From Stappia indica (GTDB lineage Bacteria > Pseudomonadota > Alphaproteobacteria > Rhizobiales > Stappiaceae): 64,000 nucleotides of DNA. Each line of letters opens with the position of its first letter. Positions within the stretch are counted from its first letter, which is position 1. The notes beneath the pieces are model-generated. The model was not told the origin of the DNA. It searched no databases and saw nothing but the letters and a program-made list of their open reading frames with translations. A program made the translations under genes and the position numbers. The stretch lies in assembly GCF_009789575.1 (NCBI RefSeq), contig NZ_CP046908.1, positions 1,860,001 through 1,924,000 on the forward strand. The letters run 5' to 3'. This document shows positions 25,490 to 33,870 of the stretch, piece by piece.

Positions 25490-25924
25490 TTACTCCTTGA
25501 TCCAGCCGCAAGCCTGCTGGATGGACGCGGTGTGATCCGACTTCGCGGTCGGCAGCGCCGTGCCGGCGGGCGCCTGGCCACCGGCGGACCCGGTCGAGCC
25601 GGTCACGTCGCTGCCCGCACCCGGCGTCGTGGTGGCGCTGCTGGCGGTGTCGACGCTGGCGCAATGGGAGCGCACCCGGGCCTGCTGGTCGCTGGTGAGC
25701 GTGTCCCAGTTGGAACGCACCTCGGTCTCCGGGCGCAGCGTGCCGGTCTGCGGGTCGCTGAAGAAGGCATCGCCGATGGCGCCGTCCCAGCCCATCGGAA
25801 GGCCAGAACTGGTGCTGGTGCCGGCCGCTGCCGGGTCCGTGCCGGTCTGCGGCGCGGTCTGGGCCACGGCGCCGGTGGCAAGACCCAGCGAGAGCGAGGC
25901 GGCGATCAGAAACTTGCAAGACAT
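25490..25924 (-). CDS. Small secreted protein of unknown function
   Basis: Protein of 144 residues with a signal peptide (MSCKFLIAASLSLG to about AVAQ) and a mature part rich in Thr, Ser, Gly and Ala; a folded core may lie around DAFFSDPQTGTLRPE to QQARVRSHC. Two Cys could pair (SHCAS, QACGW). The ATG at 25924 follows GGAGG. Similar secreted proteins occur in rhizobial stress regulons, but the function is not known. EcfG-type promoter at 25956. Confidence 0.7.
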   Translation of the reverse strand: MSCKFLIAASLSLGLATGAVAQTAPQTGTDPAAAGTSTSSGLPMGWDGAIGDAFFSDPQTGTLRPETEVRSNWDTLTSDQQARVRSHCASVDTASSATTTPGAGSDVTGSTGSAGGQAPAGTALPTAKSDHTASIQQACGWIKE

Positions 25925-25955
25925 GGACAGTCCTCCTGGTGTGTGGAGCCCTGCC

Positions 25956-25980
25956 AACACGTGGAGGCGGGTTATGTTCC
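25956..25980 (-). promoter_or_regulatory. EcfG-type promoter (GGAAC-N16-TGTT)
   Basis: Minus strand GGAAC at 25980-25976 and TGTT at 25959-25956, 31 bases before the ATG at 25924. The short stretch to 26041 also carries two copies of CGGCTCGATTTTT. Confidence 0.65.
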
Positions 25981-26041
25981 GAAAGATCCGGCTGGGGACG
26001 ACATTATTTGTCGGCTCGATTTTTCGGCTCGATTTTTCGGC

Positions 26042-26371
26042 TCACTGGCAGGTGGACAGGAAGAAGATGCCGGCAAAGGAAAAAACGCTGGCGCCAAGCG
26101 CCGCGACCGCCGCGAAATAGGCGAGCGTGTAGAGAAAGCCGCGGTCCTTCCAGCGCCTGAGCACCGCGACCACGGCCGCGCCCGCCGCCAGGTGCACCAG
26201 GAAGATCGCCGCGAGCTGCAGCCGCTGCAGCGACACCCCGCCGAGACTGCCGAGCGCGATCTCGTGCCAGCCGAAACGGCAGCCGACCGACAGCATGGCG
26301 TAAAGCGCGACGAAGGCGGCCGCCCAGACCGTGAAGCCGGCCCCGAGAAGAAGGATGCTGCGCGGTCTCAC
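26042..26371 (-). CDS. Small membrane protein of the oxidase operon
   Basis: Protein of 109 residues with three membrane segments (about 4-28, 48-68 and 80-104). The GTG at 26371 overlaps the stop of the oxidase subunit I/III gene (GTGA), so it is translated with it. It may be an accessory or assembly subunit of the oxidase, perhaps a subunit IV equivalent; I do not recognise a family. Confidence 0.7.
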   Translation of the reverse strand: MRPRSILLLGAGFTVWAAAFVALYAMLSVGCRFGWHEIALGSLGGVSLQRLQLAAIFLVHLAAGAAVVAVLRRWKDRGFLYTLAYFAAVAALGASVFSFAGIFFLSTCQ

Positions 26372-28920
26372 GAGCCCGCCCCCCCGGTTGCCGCCAGCCA
26401 GGCGAAGGCGAAGGAGGCACTGATCCCGATGAGGCCGGTGGCCGCGGCATAGTCGTGCCAGACCCGGCCGATGCGAAGGTCGAGGCTGCGCGCCGCCGAC
26501 AGGAAGCCGGCCCGCCAGCGCCAGAGCCCATAGGCAGCAAGCAGCGCGCCGAAGCCGGCGCGAAGGCCGCACAGGGCAAGCAGAACCAGCGCCGTCGCGT
26601 TGTGCGCATGGGCGGTGGGCACCGGCACGCTTGCTGCCATCAGCGCGAACAACAGCGCCGCCCCGCCATGGGCGAGCGCGCAAAGGGCAAGGCGCAGGGT
26701 GGGCGAGCGCTGCTGAAGCAACGAGGCAAGACCGCCCCGCCCGAACAGCGCGGCAAGCACCAGGAGACCGCCGCAGGTGGCGGCAAGCAGCGGATCGGGC
26801 ATGGCCGGGCGGGCCGGCGGCCATTGCGGGGCGACCAGCCACAGGAACAGTCCGCCGAACACGAGCGAGGAAAACAGCGTCGCCTCGGCGGCGCAGGTCA
26901 GCACCATCGCCCACCAGGAGGGCGGGCCATCGGTCTCCCAATGCGGGCGGGCGGAGGCGCCGTTGCCGATGGGAAGCGCGCCGGTGTCCTGCCGCGCGCC
27001 GGTGGCGCCGGTCCAGGCCAGCAGCGAGACGACGACCGCTGCAAAGGCGACCAGCGCCAGCCAGTAGAGCTTGGCAAGCAGGAACAGGACCAGGGCGGCG
27101 GTGAGAAGCCCGCTCCACAGCGGCAGGAAGCTCTGGCGCGGCAGGACGATGAGCTGGTCCGGCCGGCCGGCGACCATGTCGACGCCGAGCGTCTCCATCC
27201 AGCCATTGCGGGTGAAGCCGAGATAGCCGCGCCCGCCGGCAAGCCGCGCCCCCTCCGCGTCGGGCGCCAGCCGGTCGCCGCGCTCCTCGATATGCGGCAG
27301 CGAGGCGAAGCCGTAGGAGGCCGGCGGCGTCGGCATCGCCCATTCCAGCGTGCGCGCGCCCCACGGATTGCGCCGAAAACGGCGGCCGAAGCGCATGTGC
27401 ACGACGAGGTCGACGACGAAGAGGGCAAAGCCGATGGTCATGACGAAGGAGCCGACGGAGGACAGCAGGTTGAGCCAGTCGAGCCGCGCCTCGACCGGGT
27501 AGCTGTCGACCCGGCGCGGCATGCCGCGCAGGCCCGTCAGGTGCATGTGCAAGAAGGTGAGGTTGAAGCCGAGGAAGATCAGCCAGAACGCGGTTTTCGA
27601 CAGCCGGTGCTCGGCAAGCCGCCCGGTGAAATGCGGCAGCCAGTAATAGGTGGCGGCCATCATCGGGAAGACGAAGCCGCCGACCAGCACGTAGTGCAGA
27701 TGCGCGACGACGAAATGCGTGTCGTGCGCCTGCCAGTTGAACGGCACCATCGCCAGCATGACGCCGGTAAGCCCGCCGACGACGAAGATGAAGAAGAAAC
27801 CGCCGAGATAGAGCATCGGCACGTCGAAGCGCGGCCGCCCCGCCGCGAGCGTCGCGATCCAGGCGAAGATCTGCACCGCGGTGGGAATGGCCACCAGCCC
27901 GCTGGCGGCGGAAAAGAAGGCCAGCGCCAGATGCGGGATGCCGACGGTGAACATGTGGTGGACCCACAGGCCGAAGGACAGGAAGGCCATGGCGATCACC
28001 GCGAGGATGACGGCGCGGTAGCCGACCAGCTCGTGCCGGGCGAAGGTCGGGATCATCATCGAGATCGCCCCGGCCGCCGGCAGGAAGATGATGTAGACCT
28101 CCGGATGGCCGAACAGCCAGAACAGGTGCTGCCACAGGAGCGAGTCCCCGCCCCTGGTCGGATCGAAGAACGGCAGGTCGGCGGCCCGCTCCAGCTCCAG
28201 CAGGATCGAGCCGAGGATCAGCGGCGGGAAGCCGAACAGCATCATCAGGGCGGTGATCAGCAGGTACCAGGCCATGATCGGCATGCGGGCAAGGCTCATG
28301 CCCGGCGCGCGCACCTTCAGCACCGTCACCGTGATCTCGATGGCCGCCGACAGGGCCGAGATCTCCACGAAGGTGATGCCGAGCAGCCAGACGTCGGCAT
28401 TGATGCCGGGCGAATAGGTGGAGGAGGACAGCGGCGTGTACATGAACCAGCCGCTGTCCGGCGCAACGCCGGCGAGCATGGCGAGAAGCAGGATCGAAGC
28501 GCCGAAGATGTAGCACCAGAAGCCGTAGGCGGTGAGGCGCGGGAAGGCGAGATCGCGCGCGCCCAGCAGCTTGGGCAGCAGGTAGATCGCAAACCCCTCG
28601 AACATCGGGATCGCGAACAGGAACATCATCACCGTGCCGTGCATGGTGAAGAGCTGGCCGTAGATCTCCGGCCCGACGAAACCCGTCCCGGAGGTGGCGA
28701 GCTGCACCCGGATCAGCATGGCGAGCAGCCCGCCGACGCCGAAGAAGAAGAAGGCGGCGAGAATGAACCGCTTGCCGAGGATGGTGTGGTTGACGGCGCC
28801 GAGCTGCTGCCAGCCGGCCGGCGTGTCCCAAAGGGCGGCAAGCTCCCGGTGCAGGCGGATCGGATTGGCGGGGAGCGGTGCGGGGGTCTTTTCCCCCTGC
28901 GGCGGCACGTTCCGGCTCAT
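26368..28920 (-). CDS. Cytochrome c oxidase subunit I fused to subunit III
   Basis: Fused oxidase subunit of 850 residues. Residues 20-560 are subunit I: haem and copper ligands in HGTVMM, HPEVY (with the cross-linked Tyr), HHMF and the HDTHFVVAHLHY stretch. Residues about 620-840 resemble subunit III with a further seven membrane segments. Fused I+III genes occur in some bacterial caa3-type oxidases. The ATG at 28920 overlaps the subunit II stop (ATGA). It would reduce oxygen at the cytoplasmic membrane as an alternative to the housekeeping enzyme. Confidence 0.93.
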   Translation of the reverse strand: MSRNVPPQGEKTPAPLPANPIRLHRELAALWDTPAGWQQLGAVNHTILGKRFILAAFFFFGVGGLLAMLIRVQLATSGTGFVGPEIYGQLFTMHGTVMMFLFAIPMFEGFAIYLLPKLLGARDLAFPRLTAYGFWCYIFGASILLLAMLAGVAPDSGWFMYTPLSSSTYSPGINADVWLLGITFVEISALSAAIEITVTVLKVRAPGMSLARMPIMAWYLLITALMMLFGFPPLILGSILLELERAADLPFFDPTRGGDSLLWQHLFWLFGHPEVYIIFLPAAGAISMMIPTFARHELVGYRAVILAVIAMAFLSFGLWVHHMFTVGIPHLALAFFSAASGLVAIPTAVQIFAWIATLAAGRPRFDVPMLYLGGFFFIFVVGGLTGVMLAMVPFNWQAHDTHFVVAHLHYVLVGGFVFPMMAATYYWLPHFTGRLAEHRLSKTAFWLIFLGFNLTFLHMHLTGLRGMPRRVDSYPVEARLDWLNLLSSVGSFVMTIGFALFVVDLVVHMRFGRRFRRNPWGARTLEWAMPTPPASYGFASLPHIEERGDRLAPDAEGARLAGGRGYLGFTRNGWMETLGVDMVAGRPDQLIVLPRQSFLPLWSGLLTAALVLFLLAKLYWLALVAFAAVVVSLLAWTGATGARQDTGALPIGNGASARPHWETDGPPSWWAMVLTCAAEATLFSSLVFGGLFLWLVAPQWPPARPAMPDPLLAATCGGLLVLAALFGRGGLASLLQQRSPTLRLALCALAHGGAALLFALMAASVPVPTAHAHNATALVLLALCGLRAGFGALLAAYGLWRWRAGFLSAARSLDLRIGRVWHDYAAATGLIGISASFAFAWLAATGGAGS

Positions 28921-29621
28921 TGTCCGCCCTCCCCGTCCGGCGCCGTGTCCTGCCGCGTGTCGTCCGATGGCCCAACGATCCGCGCAAAGGCGTCCGGTTC
29001 GTGCGCCTCGACGGAAAAGCGCATCGGCGCATGGCCGATGCCGCAATATTCGGCGCAGACCCCGCCATAGGTGCCGGGCCGGTCTGCCCTGAGGCGGATG
29101 ACGTTGACATGGCCGGGAATGGCGTCGAGCTTGCCGCCGAGACGCGGCACCCAGAAGCCGTGGATGACGTCCTCGCTGGTCAGGACGATGTCGACATCGC
29201 GCCCCGCCGGCAGATGCAGTAGGTCGTCGGTCTCGTACCCGCCGGGATAGCGGAAGCGCCAGGTCCACTGGCGGGCCACCGCCTCGATGCGCAGCGCCTC
29301 GCCCCGGCCGACCACCAGAACCCGTTCGCCCAGCGCAAGCGCCGCCGTCACAAGGCCGGAGAGAATGACCAGCGGAACGACGAGCCCGCCCCACAGGATC
29401 AGCCGCGCCTCGCCGAAACGGCGCAGCCAGGCGGGGCGGACGAAGGCCAGCATCAGGACCGAGGCGACGACGAGGAAAATCGCCGTTCCGGCCGCGAGCA
29501 TGACCCACCACAAGGTGCCGATGCCACGCGCTGCCGGCCCCTCCGGCTGCAGCGCCGACAAGGGCCCGGCGCAGGCCGAGAGGGCGAGACCGCCGGCCGC
29601 AATCGCGCCGAAGCGGAACAA
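28917..29621 (-). CDS. coxB: Cytochrome c oxidase subunit II
   Basis: Oxidase subunit of about 234 residues that takes electrons from cytochrome c. A lipobox-like LSAC follows a short hydrophobic leader, two membrane segments come next, and the periplasmic domain carries the Cu-A ligands in CAEYCGIGHAPM plus an earlier His in DVIHGFW. No haem-binding CxxCH domain is attached. The start is uncertain: TTG 29621 is the best fit just before the lipoprotein signal; no clear ribosome site is seen. A divergent DUF2231 gene starts 42 bases away. Confidence 0.85.
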   Translation of the reverse strand: MFRFGAIAAGGLALSACAGPLSALQPEGPAARGIGTLWWVMLAAGTAIFLVVASVLMLAFVRPAWLRRFGEARLILWGGLVVPLVILSGLVTAALALGERVLVVGRGEALRIEAVARQWTWRFRYPGGYETDDLLHLPAGRDVDIVLTSEDVIHGFWVPRLGGKLDAIPGHVNVIRLRADRPGTYGGVCAEYCGIGHAPMRFSVEAHEPDAFARIVGPSDDTRQDTAPDGEGGQ

Positions 29622-29640
29622 AACCCCCGCACCGCGACTT
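29615..29640 (+). promoter_or_regulatory. Degenerate EcfG-type promoter (GGAAC-N17-ACTT)
   Basis: GGAAC at 29615-29619 and ACTT at 29637-29640, 23 bases before the ATG at 29664. The same G-to-C change as at 20571. It overlaps the first codons of the divergent oxidase gene. Confidence 0.4.
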
Positions 29641-29663
29641 GTCCTGACAAAGGAAGGGACACC

Positions 29664-30164
29664 ATGAACGAAATGGACGACACGGACAGCCCGGTCATCG
29701 AGGCGGTGGCCGACGAGCCGGTCGCCTCCACCGTTGCCGTTGCAGGGCACCCGCTGCACGCGATGAGCGTGCATTTCCCCATCGCCCTGGTCGTCGCGAC
29801 GCTGGGCTGCGACGTGTTCTACTGGTGGTCCGGCGATGCGTTCTGGCTGCGTGCCGGCCTGTGGTCGGCGGGCATCGCCTTCTTCGCCGGCGTGGGGGCG
29901 GGACTTGTCGGGACCGCCGAGCTGCTGCTGGTGTCCGGCATCCGCATCCGCGTGGCGAGCTGGACCCATGCCGTTGCCGCGATGATGCTGATCGCGACCG
30001 CCGGCACCAACTGGGGCCTGCGGCTGACCGACCCCGATGCGGTGCTGCCGCAAGGCCTGATGCTGTCGGTGCTGGCCAGCGTCTTCACCGGGCTGGCGGG
30101 CTGGCATGGCGGCAAACTCGTGTTCGATCACGGCATCGGCCTCATCATCTCCGAAAAGGATTGA
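29664..30164 (+). CDS. DUF2231 membrane protein
   Basis: Protein of 166 residues with four membrane segments after a 25-residue acidic N-terminus. GHPLHAMSVHFPIAL is typical of DUF2231, whose members sit near redox and haem-copper genes. The ATG at 29664 follows GGAAGG. Its end overlaps the convergent CopD-like gene by 20 bases. Two His in the conserved block could bind metal or haem; the role is not known. Confidence 0.85.
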   Translation: MNEMDDTDSPVIEAVADEPVASTVAVAGHPLHAMSVHFPIALVVATLGCDVFYWWSGDAFWLRAGLWSAGIAFFAGVGAGLVGTAELLLVSGIRIRVASWTHAVAAMMLIATAGTNWGLRLTDPDAVLPQGLMLSVLASVFTGLAGWHGGKLVFDHGIGLIISEKD

Positions 30165-30639
30165 ACGCGCCGGCAAGACGGCGGAGCCCGCCGGGCTCGG
30201 ACAGGATGGCGGGGAGCAGGTCCGCAAGGTCCGGCTTGGCGAGCACCACGACGAGGATCGCGGCGGCCGTGACCGAGACGGCCGCCATGGCGACCATTCC
30301 CCGCCAGAGCGGATAGGCGCTGCCCCGCCGGAACAGCCCGATGATCACGGTCCCGGCCAGGACGTGCAGCGCGACCAGGACCGCGACGAAGGCGAGCTTG
30401 AGCTGGAACCACGCATCGAAGGTCTGCCGCAGGAACACCAGCGCGGTGCCGCTGCCGACGGCGAGGAAGGCCGCCGGGGAGACGATCGCCACATAGAGGA
30501 ACCGCACGGTGACGTGCAGGGAGTTGAAGGCGGTCTCGTCGCGCATATGGGCGCGGCGCAGGTAGAGCCCCGGCAGGCAGAACAGCCCGGCGACCCAGAC
30601 GGCGATGGCGGCGATGTGCAGCGCCTTGACCCACAACAT
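30145..30639 (-). CDS. CopD-like membrane protein
   Basis: Integral membrane protein of 164 residues with four membrane segments. Conserved His in MLWVKALHIAAIAVW and in RFLYVAIVSP-flanking helices resemble the CopD/HemJ-type fold. The ATG at 30639 overlaps the CtaG stop by one base (TGATG), so it is cotranscribed with ctaG and may help copper or haem supply to the oxidase. Confidence 0.75.
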   Translation of the reverse strand: MLWVKALHIAAIAVWVAGLFCLPGLYLRRAHMRDETAFNSLHVTVRFLYVAIVSPAAFLAVGSGTALVFLRQTFDAWFQLKLAFVAVLVALHVLAGTVIIGLFRRGSAYPLWRGMVAMAAVSVTAAAILVVVLAKPDLADLLPAILSEPGGLRRLAGAFNPFRR

Positions 30640-31367
30640 CAGCGCACGCGCCGCGAGGCGGGCGCCAGCTGCACGGAGAGCAGCAGGAGCGCGCCCGCCA
30701 GATAGGGCAGCGAGGCGGGAACCCACATGATCAGGCCGGCAAGCTGCTGGTCCGCGAGCGGCGACAGGCCGAAGGGCTGCGTGGTGAGCGAATGCGCCGC
30801 ATAGAGCGGCGTGCGGGCGAAGGTGAGCAGCGCACCGAGCATGCCCATCTGCACCATGGTCGCAAGCAGCGCGAACACGGCAGAGCCTAGATGGGCGGAC
30901 GGCGCGAGCACCGCGCGCCACAGGGCGAAGGCCGCACCAAGCAGGCTGAGCTGCATGGTCCAGTAGGGCAATGCGCCGACGATGGCGACGTCATAGACCT
31001 GCGGCACATGCCAGAACCACAGCAGCAGCGCGTTGAGCACGGTCAGCACGCTGAGCGGCAAGGCGGGCGCGGGCAAACGGACGCTGCGAAAGGCGAGCGC
31101 CAGCAACGGCGCGGCAACGCCGATCAGCAGCGCATGATGGGCGACACGGGCGGAAAACAGCGAAACGGTGAGGGCGCAAAGGGGCGAGAGAAACAGCAGC
31201 GCCAGCACGCCGGTGCCGGCAAAGGCCATCCCCCGTCCGTTCCGCCGGCCGGACGCGGCGTGGACTGCAAGAATGGCCGCGCACAGGCCGAGCGCGACCG
31301 GATCGAAGTTCCAGGCAAAGAGCAGGGTCTGCGGCGCTGGCGCCGGTCCGCAATAGACGTCTGGCAT
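30639..31367 (-). CDS. ctaG: Cytochrome c oxidase assembly protein, caa3-type CtaG
   Basis: Membrane protein of 242 residues with seven hydrophobic segments, matching the caa3_CtaG group that helps copper insertion or assembly of the oxidase (not the Cox11 group that shares the name). His in RVAHHALLIG and WHVPQVYD are typical. ATG 31367 follows GAGGGGGAAACC. It lies opposite the oxidase operon and has its own consensus EcfG-type promoter. Confidence 0.88.
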   Translation of the reverse strand: MPDVYCGPAPAPQTLLFAWNFDPVALGLCAAILAVHAASGRRNGRGMAFAGTGVLALLFLSPLCALTVSLFSARVAHHALLIGVAAPLLALAFRSVRLPAPALPLSVLTVLNALLLWFWHVPQVYDVAIVGALPYWTMQLSLLGAAFALWRAVLAPSAHLGSAVFALLATMVQMGMLGALLTFARTPLYAAHSLTTQPFGLSPLADQQLAGLIMWVPASLPYLAGALLLLSVQLAPASRRVR

Positions 31368-31396
31368 ATCGGTTTCCCCCTCGCGGTCGAAACCGA

Positions 31397-31421
31397 AACG
31401 CCTTTCCGGCCGGATTGTTCC
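31397..31421 (-). promoter_or_regulatory. EcfG-type promoter (GGAAC-N16-CGTT) of ctaG
   Basis: Minus strand GGAAC at 31421-31417 and CGTT at 31400-31397, full consensus, 29 bases before the ctaG ATG. Confidence 0.7.
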
Positions 31422-31445
31422 CGAACCTGCAGCGGGCAGAGCGAA

Positions 31446-31470
31446 GAAACGGGCCCGTCAGGCCCGTTTC
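31446..31470 (-). terminator. Hairpin after the NepR-like gene
   Basis: GAAACGGGCC-CGTCA-GGCCCGTTTC, a perfect 10-bp stem, nine bases beyond the stop of the NepR-like gene and 24 bases before the next promoter. Confidence 0.7.
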
Positions 31471-31479
31471 GTTCCCGCT

Positions 31480-31992
31480 TCACCCCTTGCCGGGACCGCC
31501 GTTTTCCGGCTTGCCGCCGCGCTTGTCGTGCTGCTCGGCCAGCGCTCTCTCCAGCTGATGCGCAAGGTCGAGAAGCCGGTCCGGTACGGGCTCGTTTTCG
31601 ACGTTTTTCAGAAGATCGGCGAAATAGCGCCCGCCCAGCGGGCTGGGCTGGTTGGGCTGACGTGCCTTGCCCGGACGGCTCTTCCTGGAGTTGTCGTCAT
31701 CAAAGGTCATGTCGATCCTGCATTCCTGCGCCTCGTTCCCGGCGCCTCGTTCCGCCGCCATCGCGGCCTTGGCGAGCAGGTCACCATAGACCTTGCCCGA
31801 CCAGGCGGGCATATCGCCCCGCCCTTTCCATGCATCTCGTGCATGTTGCGGTGGATTGTCGGTTTCGTCCGGATTGGGCAAAGGGTCCTCGTCCGGCAGC
31901 CGCCCGGGATCCGGCTCGCGCACGGGCGGGGGTGGAAAGGGCGTCGGCGTCGGTGTCGGCCCCGGCTCGGGACGGGGGTTTTCGATGCTCAT
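31480..31992 (-). CDS. Protein with NepR-like anti-sigma motif and Pro-rich N-terminus
   Basis: Protein of 170 residues. Residues about 119-152 (GGRYFADLLKNVENEPVPD, then RLLDLAHQLERAL) closely resemble the NepR core, which binds EcfG and is released by phosphorylated PhyR. NepR proteins are normally 60-80 residues; here the motif follows a Pro-rich stretch (PTPTPTPFPPPP, residues 13-24) and a charged linker. ATG 31992 has a strong GGAGG site. An internal ATG at 31710 with AGGA six bases upstream would give a 76-residue, NepR-sized product. It has an EcfG-type promoter and so may close a feedback loop. Confidence 0.7.
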   Translation of the reverse strand: MSIENPRPEPGPTPTPTPFPPPPVREPDPGRLPDEDPLPNPDETDNPPQHARDAWKGRGDMPAWSGKVYGDLLAKAAMAAERGAGNEAQECRIDMTFDDDNSRKSRPGKARQPNQPSPLGGRYFADLLKNVENEPVPDRLLDLAHQLERALAEQHDKRGGKPENGGPGKG

Positions 31993-32003
31993 GGCTCTGC
32001 CTC

Positions 32004-33089
32004 CTATCGCATAACCTGAGCCGGCCCGGCTTGTTCCCGCCGCATGCGATCTTTTCCCGGCAGCGAGACGGGCTCGCCCAGGACCCGGCCGACCCAGACC
32101 TGCTTGGCCACCACCAGGCAGACCACGGCGAGCGGCGTTGCCAGCAGGACCCCCAAGGGTCCGAACAGCACGCCGAAGGCGAGCAGCGCGAACATCGTCA
32201 CGGCGGGAGGAAGCGAGACGGCCTGCTGCTGGATCAGGGGGTTGAGCACATTGCCCTCGAACTGCTGGACCGCGAGATAGAGCAGAAAAACCCAGATCGC
32301 CGTCGAGGTGTCGACCGCAAGAGCGAGCGCGACCGCAGGCGCAATGGCCAGAACCGGGCCGAAGAAGGGGATGAACTCCAGGATGCCGGCGATAAAGGCG
32401 AGCGCCAGTGCCGCCTCGATCCCGATGGCCCAAAGACCCAGGAAGATCAGCGTGCCGACCACCACCATCGAGGCGAGCTGACCCAACAGCCAACGCTGCA
32501 GCGCGCTGCCCAGCGCATCCATCGTGGCGGCGGCGCCCTTGCGCGCCCGCCGCGGAAACAGCATCAGCAACCCGCCGCGGTAAAGACCCGGCCGATAGCC
32601 GATGTAAAGACCGGCCGCCGCGACCAGGACCACATTGGCAAGCAGCGTGACGGCCCAGCCGGAGAGGCCGGCGATCCGGCTCATCACCGCCCCTTCCGAG
32701 ACCATGGCCTCCGCCCGCTCGACCAGCCATTCGCCGACATCGCCGCTGCCGAGCCAATCCTCCACCGGCGCCAGCAGCTCCGGCAGCCGGTCGCGCAACT
32801 CCAGCAGCTGTGCCTGCAGCTGGGCGCCGAGCACGGTGACGAAGAGGGCCACCGCCAGCACGGCCGTCACCGTGGCGACGACGAAGGACCAGCCCTCGCC
32901 AAGGCCCGTCGGCCGCGCGACAATGGCGGAAAGGCTGCGCAGGACGATGGCGAACAGGATGGCGGCAAAGACCAGGAGCAGCAGGCTGCGCAGGTACCAC
33001 AGGGCCAGCGCGGCGACGATGATGAGGGTGACGGCGACGAGCCGCTGCGTGAAGCTGCCGAGGGCGACAGGAGAGGATTGCACGGTCAT
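32004..33089 (-). CDS. AI-2E-family membrane transporter (PerM-like)
   Basis: Membrane protein of 361 residues with seven or eight hydrophobic segments and the conserved late block FIAGILEFIPFFGPVLAIAPA and NVLNPLIQQQAVSLPPAVT, typical of the AI-2E/PerM family of exporters. ATG 33089 is used (GGAGGGG about 11 bases upstream). Substrate unknown. A GGAAC at 33154 on this strand lacks a matching -10 element. The last codons overlap the promoter of the NepR-like gene. Confidence 0.87.
   Translation of the reverse strand: MTVQSSPVALGSFTQRLVAVTLIIVAALALWYLRSLLLLVFAAILFAIVLRSLSAIVARPTGLGEGWSFVVATVTAVLAVALFVTVLGAQLQAQLLELRDRLPELLAPVEDWLGSGDVGEWLVERAEAMVSEGAVMSRIAGLSGWAVTLLANVVLVAAAGLYIGYRPGLYRGGLLMLFPRRARKGAAATMDALGSALQRWLLGQLASMVVVGTLIFLGLWAIGIEAALALAFIAGILEFIPFFGPVLAIAPAVALALAVDTSTAIWVFLLYLAVQQFEGNVLNPLIQQQAVSLPPAVTMFALLAFGVLFGPLGVLLATPLAVVCLVVAKQVWVGRVLGEPVSLPGKDRMRREQAGPAQVMR
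32013..32037 (-). promoter_or_regulatory. EcfG-type promoter (GGAAC-N16-GGTT) of the NepR-like gene
   Basis: Minus strand GGAAC at 32037-32033 and GGTT at 32016-32013, inside the 3' end of the transporter gene and 20 bases before ATG 31992. Confidence 0.65.
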
Positions 33090-33256
33090 CGGCAGGCCGC
33101 CCCCCTCCGGTTCGCGGATCGGTCCCTGACCTGGTCCTTCGGCGTCCCCGTTCCTGGCGGCCAACTGTCGATGATGCTCATTGCGGCGTCCCCGTTTGCG
33201 GTTCTGGTTCGGGAGCACAACTGCCGGGCGCGCCAAATGTTCGCGCAGGACCGGAG

Positions 33257-33281
33257 GGAACATTCGCGCGGGCAATCAGTT
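33257..33281 (+). promoter_or_regulatory. EcfG-type promoter (GGAAC-N16-AGTT)
   Basis: GGAAC at 33257-33261 and AGTT at 33278-33281, 34 bases before the ATG of the DUF3008 gene. Confidence 0.65.
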
Positions 33282-33315
33282 GAAAGGGCTGCGACACCCG
33301 GGTGGGAGAGAGAAG

Positions 33316-33504
33316 ATGCCCGCAAAATCCAAGTCCCAGCAGAAGGCCGCCGGCGCCGCCCTGTCGGCGAAACGCGGCGAGACCGACAAGAGCGACCTGA
33401 AGGGGGCCTCCAGGGAAATGGTGGAGTCCATGACCGAGAAGGAACTGGAGGAGCTGGCCTCCACCTCCCGCAAGGGCAAGCCCGACCACGCGTCCAAGTC
33501 GTAG
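33316..33504 (+). CDS. DUF3008-family small protein
   Basis: Basic protein of 62 residues that follows the DUF3008 pattern (MPAKSKSQQKAAGAALSAKR, then LKGASREMVESMTEKELEELA). Function unknown; the family is common in alphaproteobacteria. ATG 33316 follows GGGAGAGAG. The BON gene follows after 24 bases and shares its promoter. Confidence 0.88.
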   Translation: MPAKSKSQQKAAGAALSAKRGETDKSDLKGASREMVESMTEKELEELASTSRKGKPDHASKS

Positions 33505-33528
33505 GACCCCAGGTCACAGGAGACGGAC

Positions 33529-33807
33529 ATGGTTCAAAAAGACAGGCGGTTTTTCGGCGAGGCCCCCGAATTTCTTTCCGAGCGCGCGGCCGCCGCCGAG
33601 ATGGAACACCAGGTGGCCTCGGCGCTGGCGAACGACGGCACAGTCGACGCCTCGGACGTGACGGTGACCGCCGATCACGGCGGCATCACCCTGGCCGGAA
33701 CGGTGGCCAGCACGCAGGAGATCGCCAGGTGTTCGCAGATCGCCCTGGAGATCGGCGGCGTGCGCCACGTTCGCAACATCATCGGGATCTGGGGATCGAA
33801 GATGTAG
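33529..33807 (+). CDS. Small BON-domain protein
   Basis: Protein of 92 residues, essentially one BON domain (about 25-85; VTVTADHGGITLAGTV and VRHVRNIIGIW) without signal peptide. ATG 33529 follows CAGGAGACGG. Second BON protein of the island. Likely membrane-surface or envelope related. Cotranscribed with DUF3008. Confidence 0.88.
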   Translation: MVQKDRRFFGEAPEFLSERAAAAEMEHQVASALANDGTVDASDVTVTADHGGITLAGTVASTQEIARCSQIALEIGGVRHVRNIIGIWGSKM

Positions 33808-33870
33808 GGAGGGCCGTGAAAACCTCGCCCGCTCCCGCAAGCTGCCGCCCGCAAGCCGAGAAGGCCCGAC

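Noticed and set aside
33150-33154. GGAAC on the minus strand before the AI-2E transporter gene
   Set aside because: No NGTT or TT at the proper distance; taken as chance.
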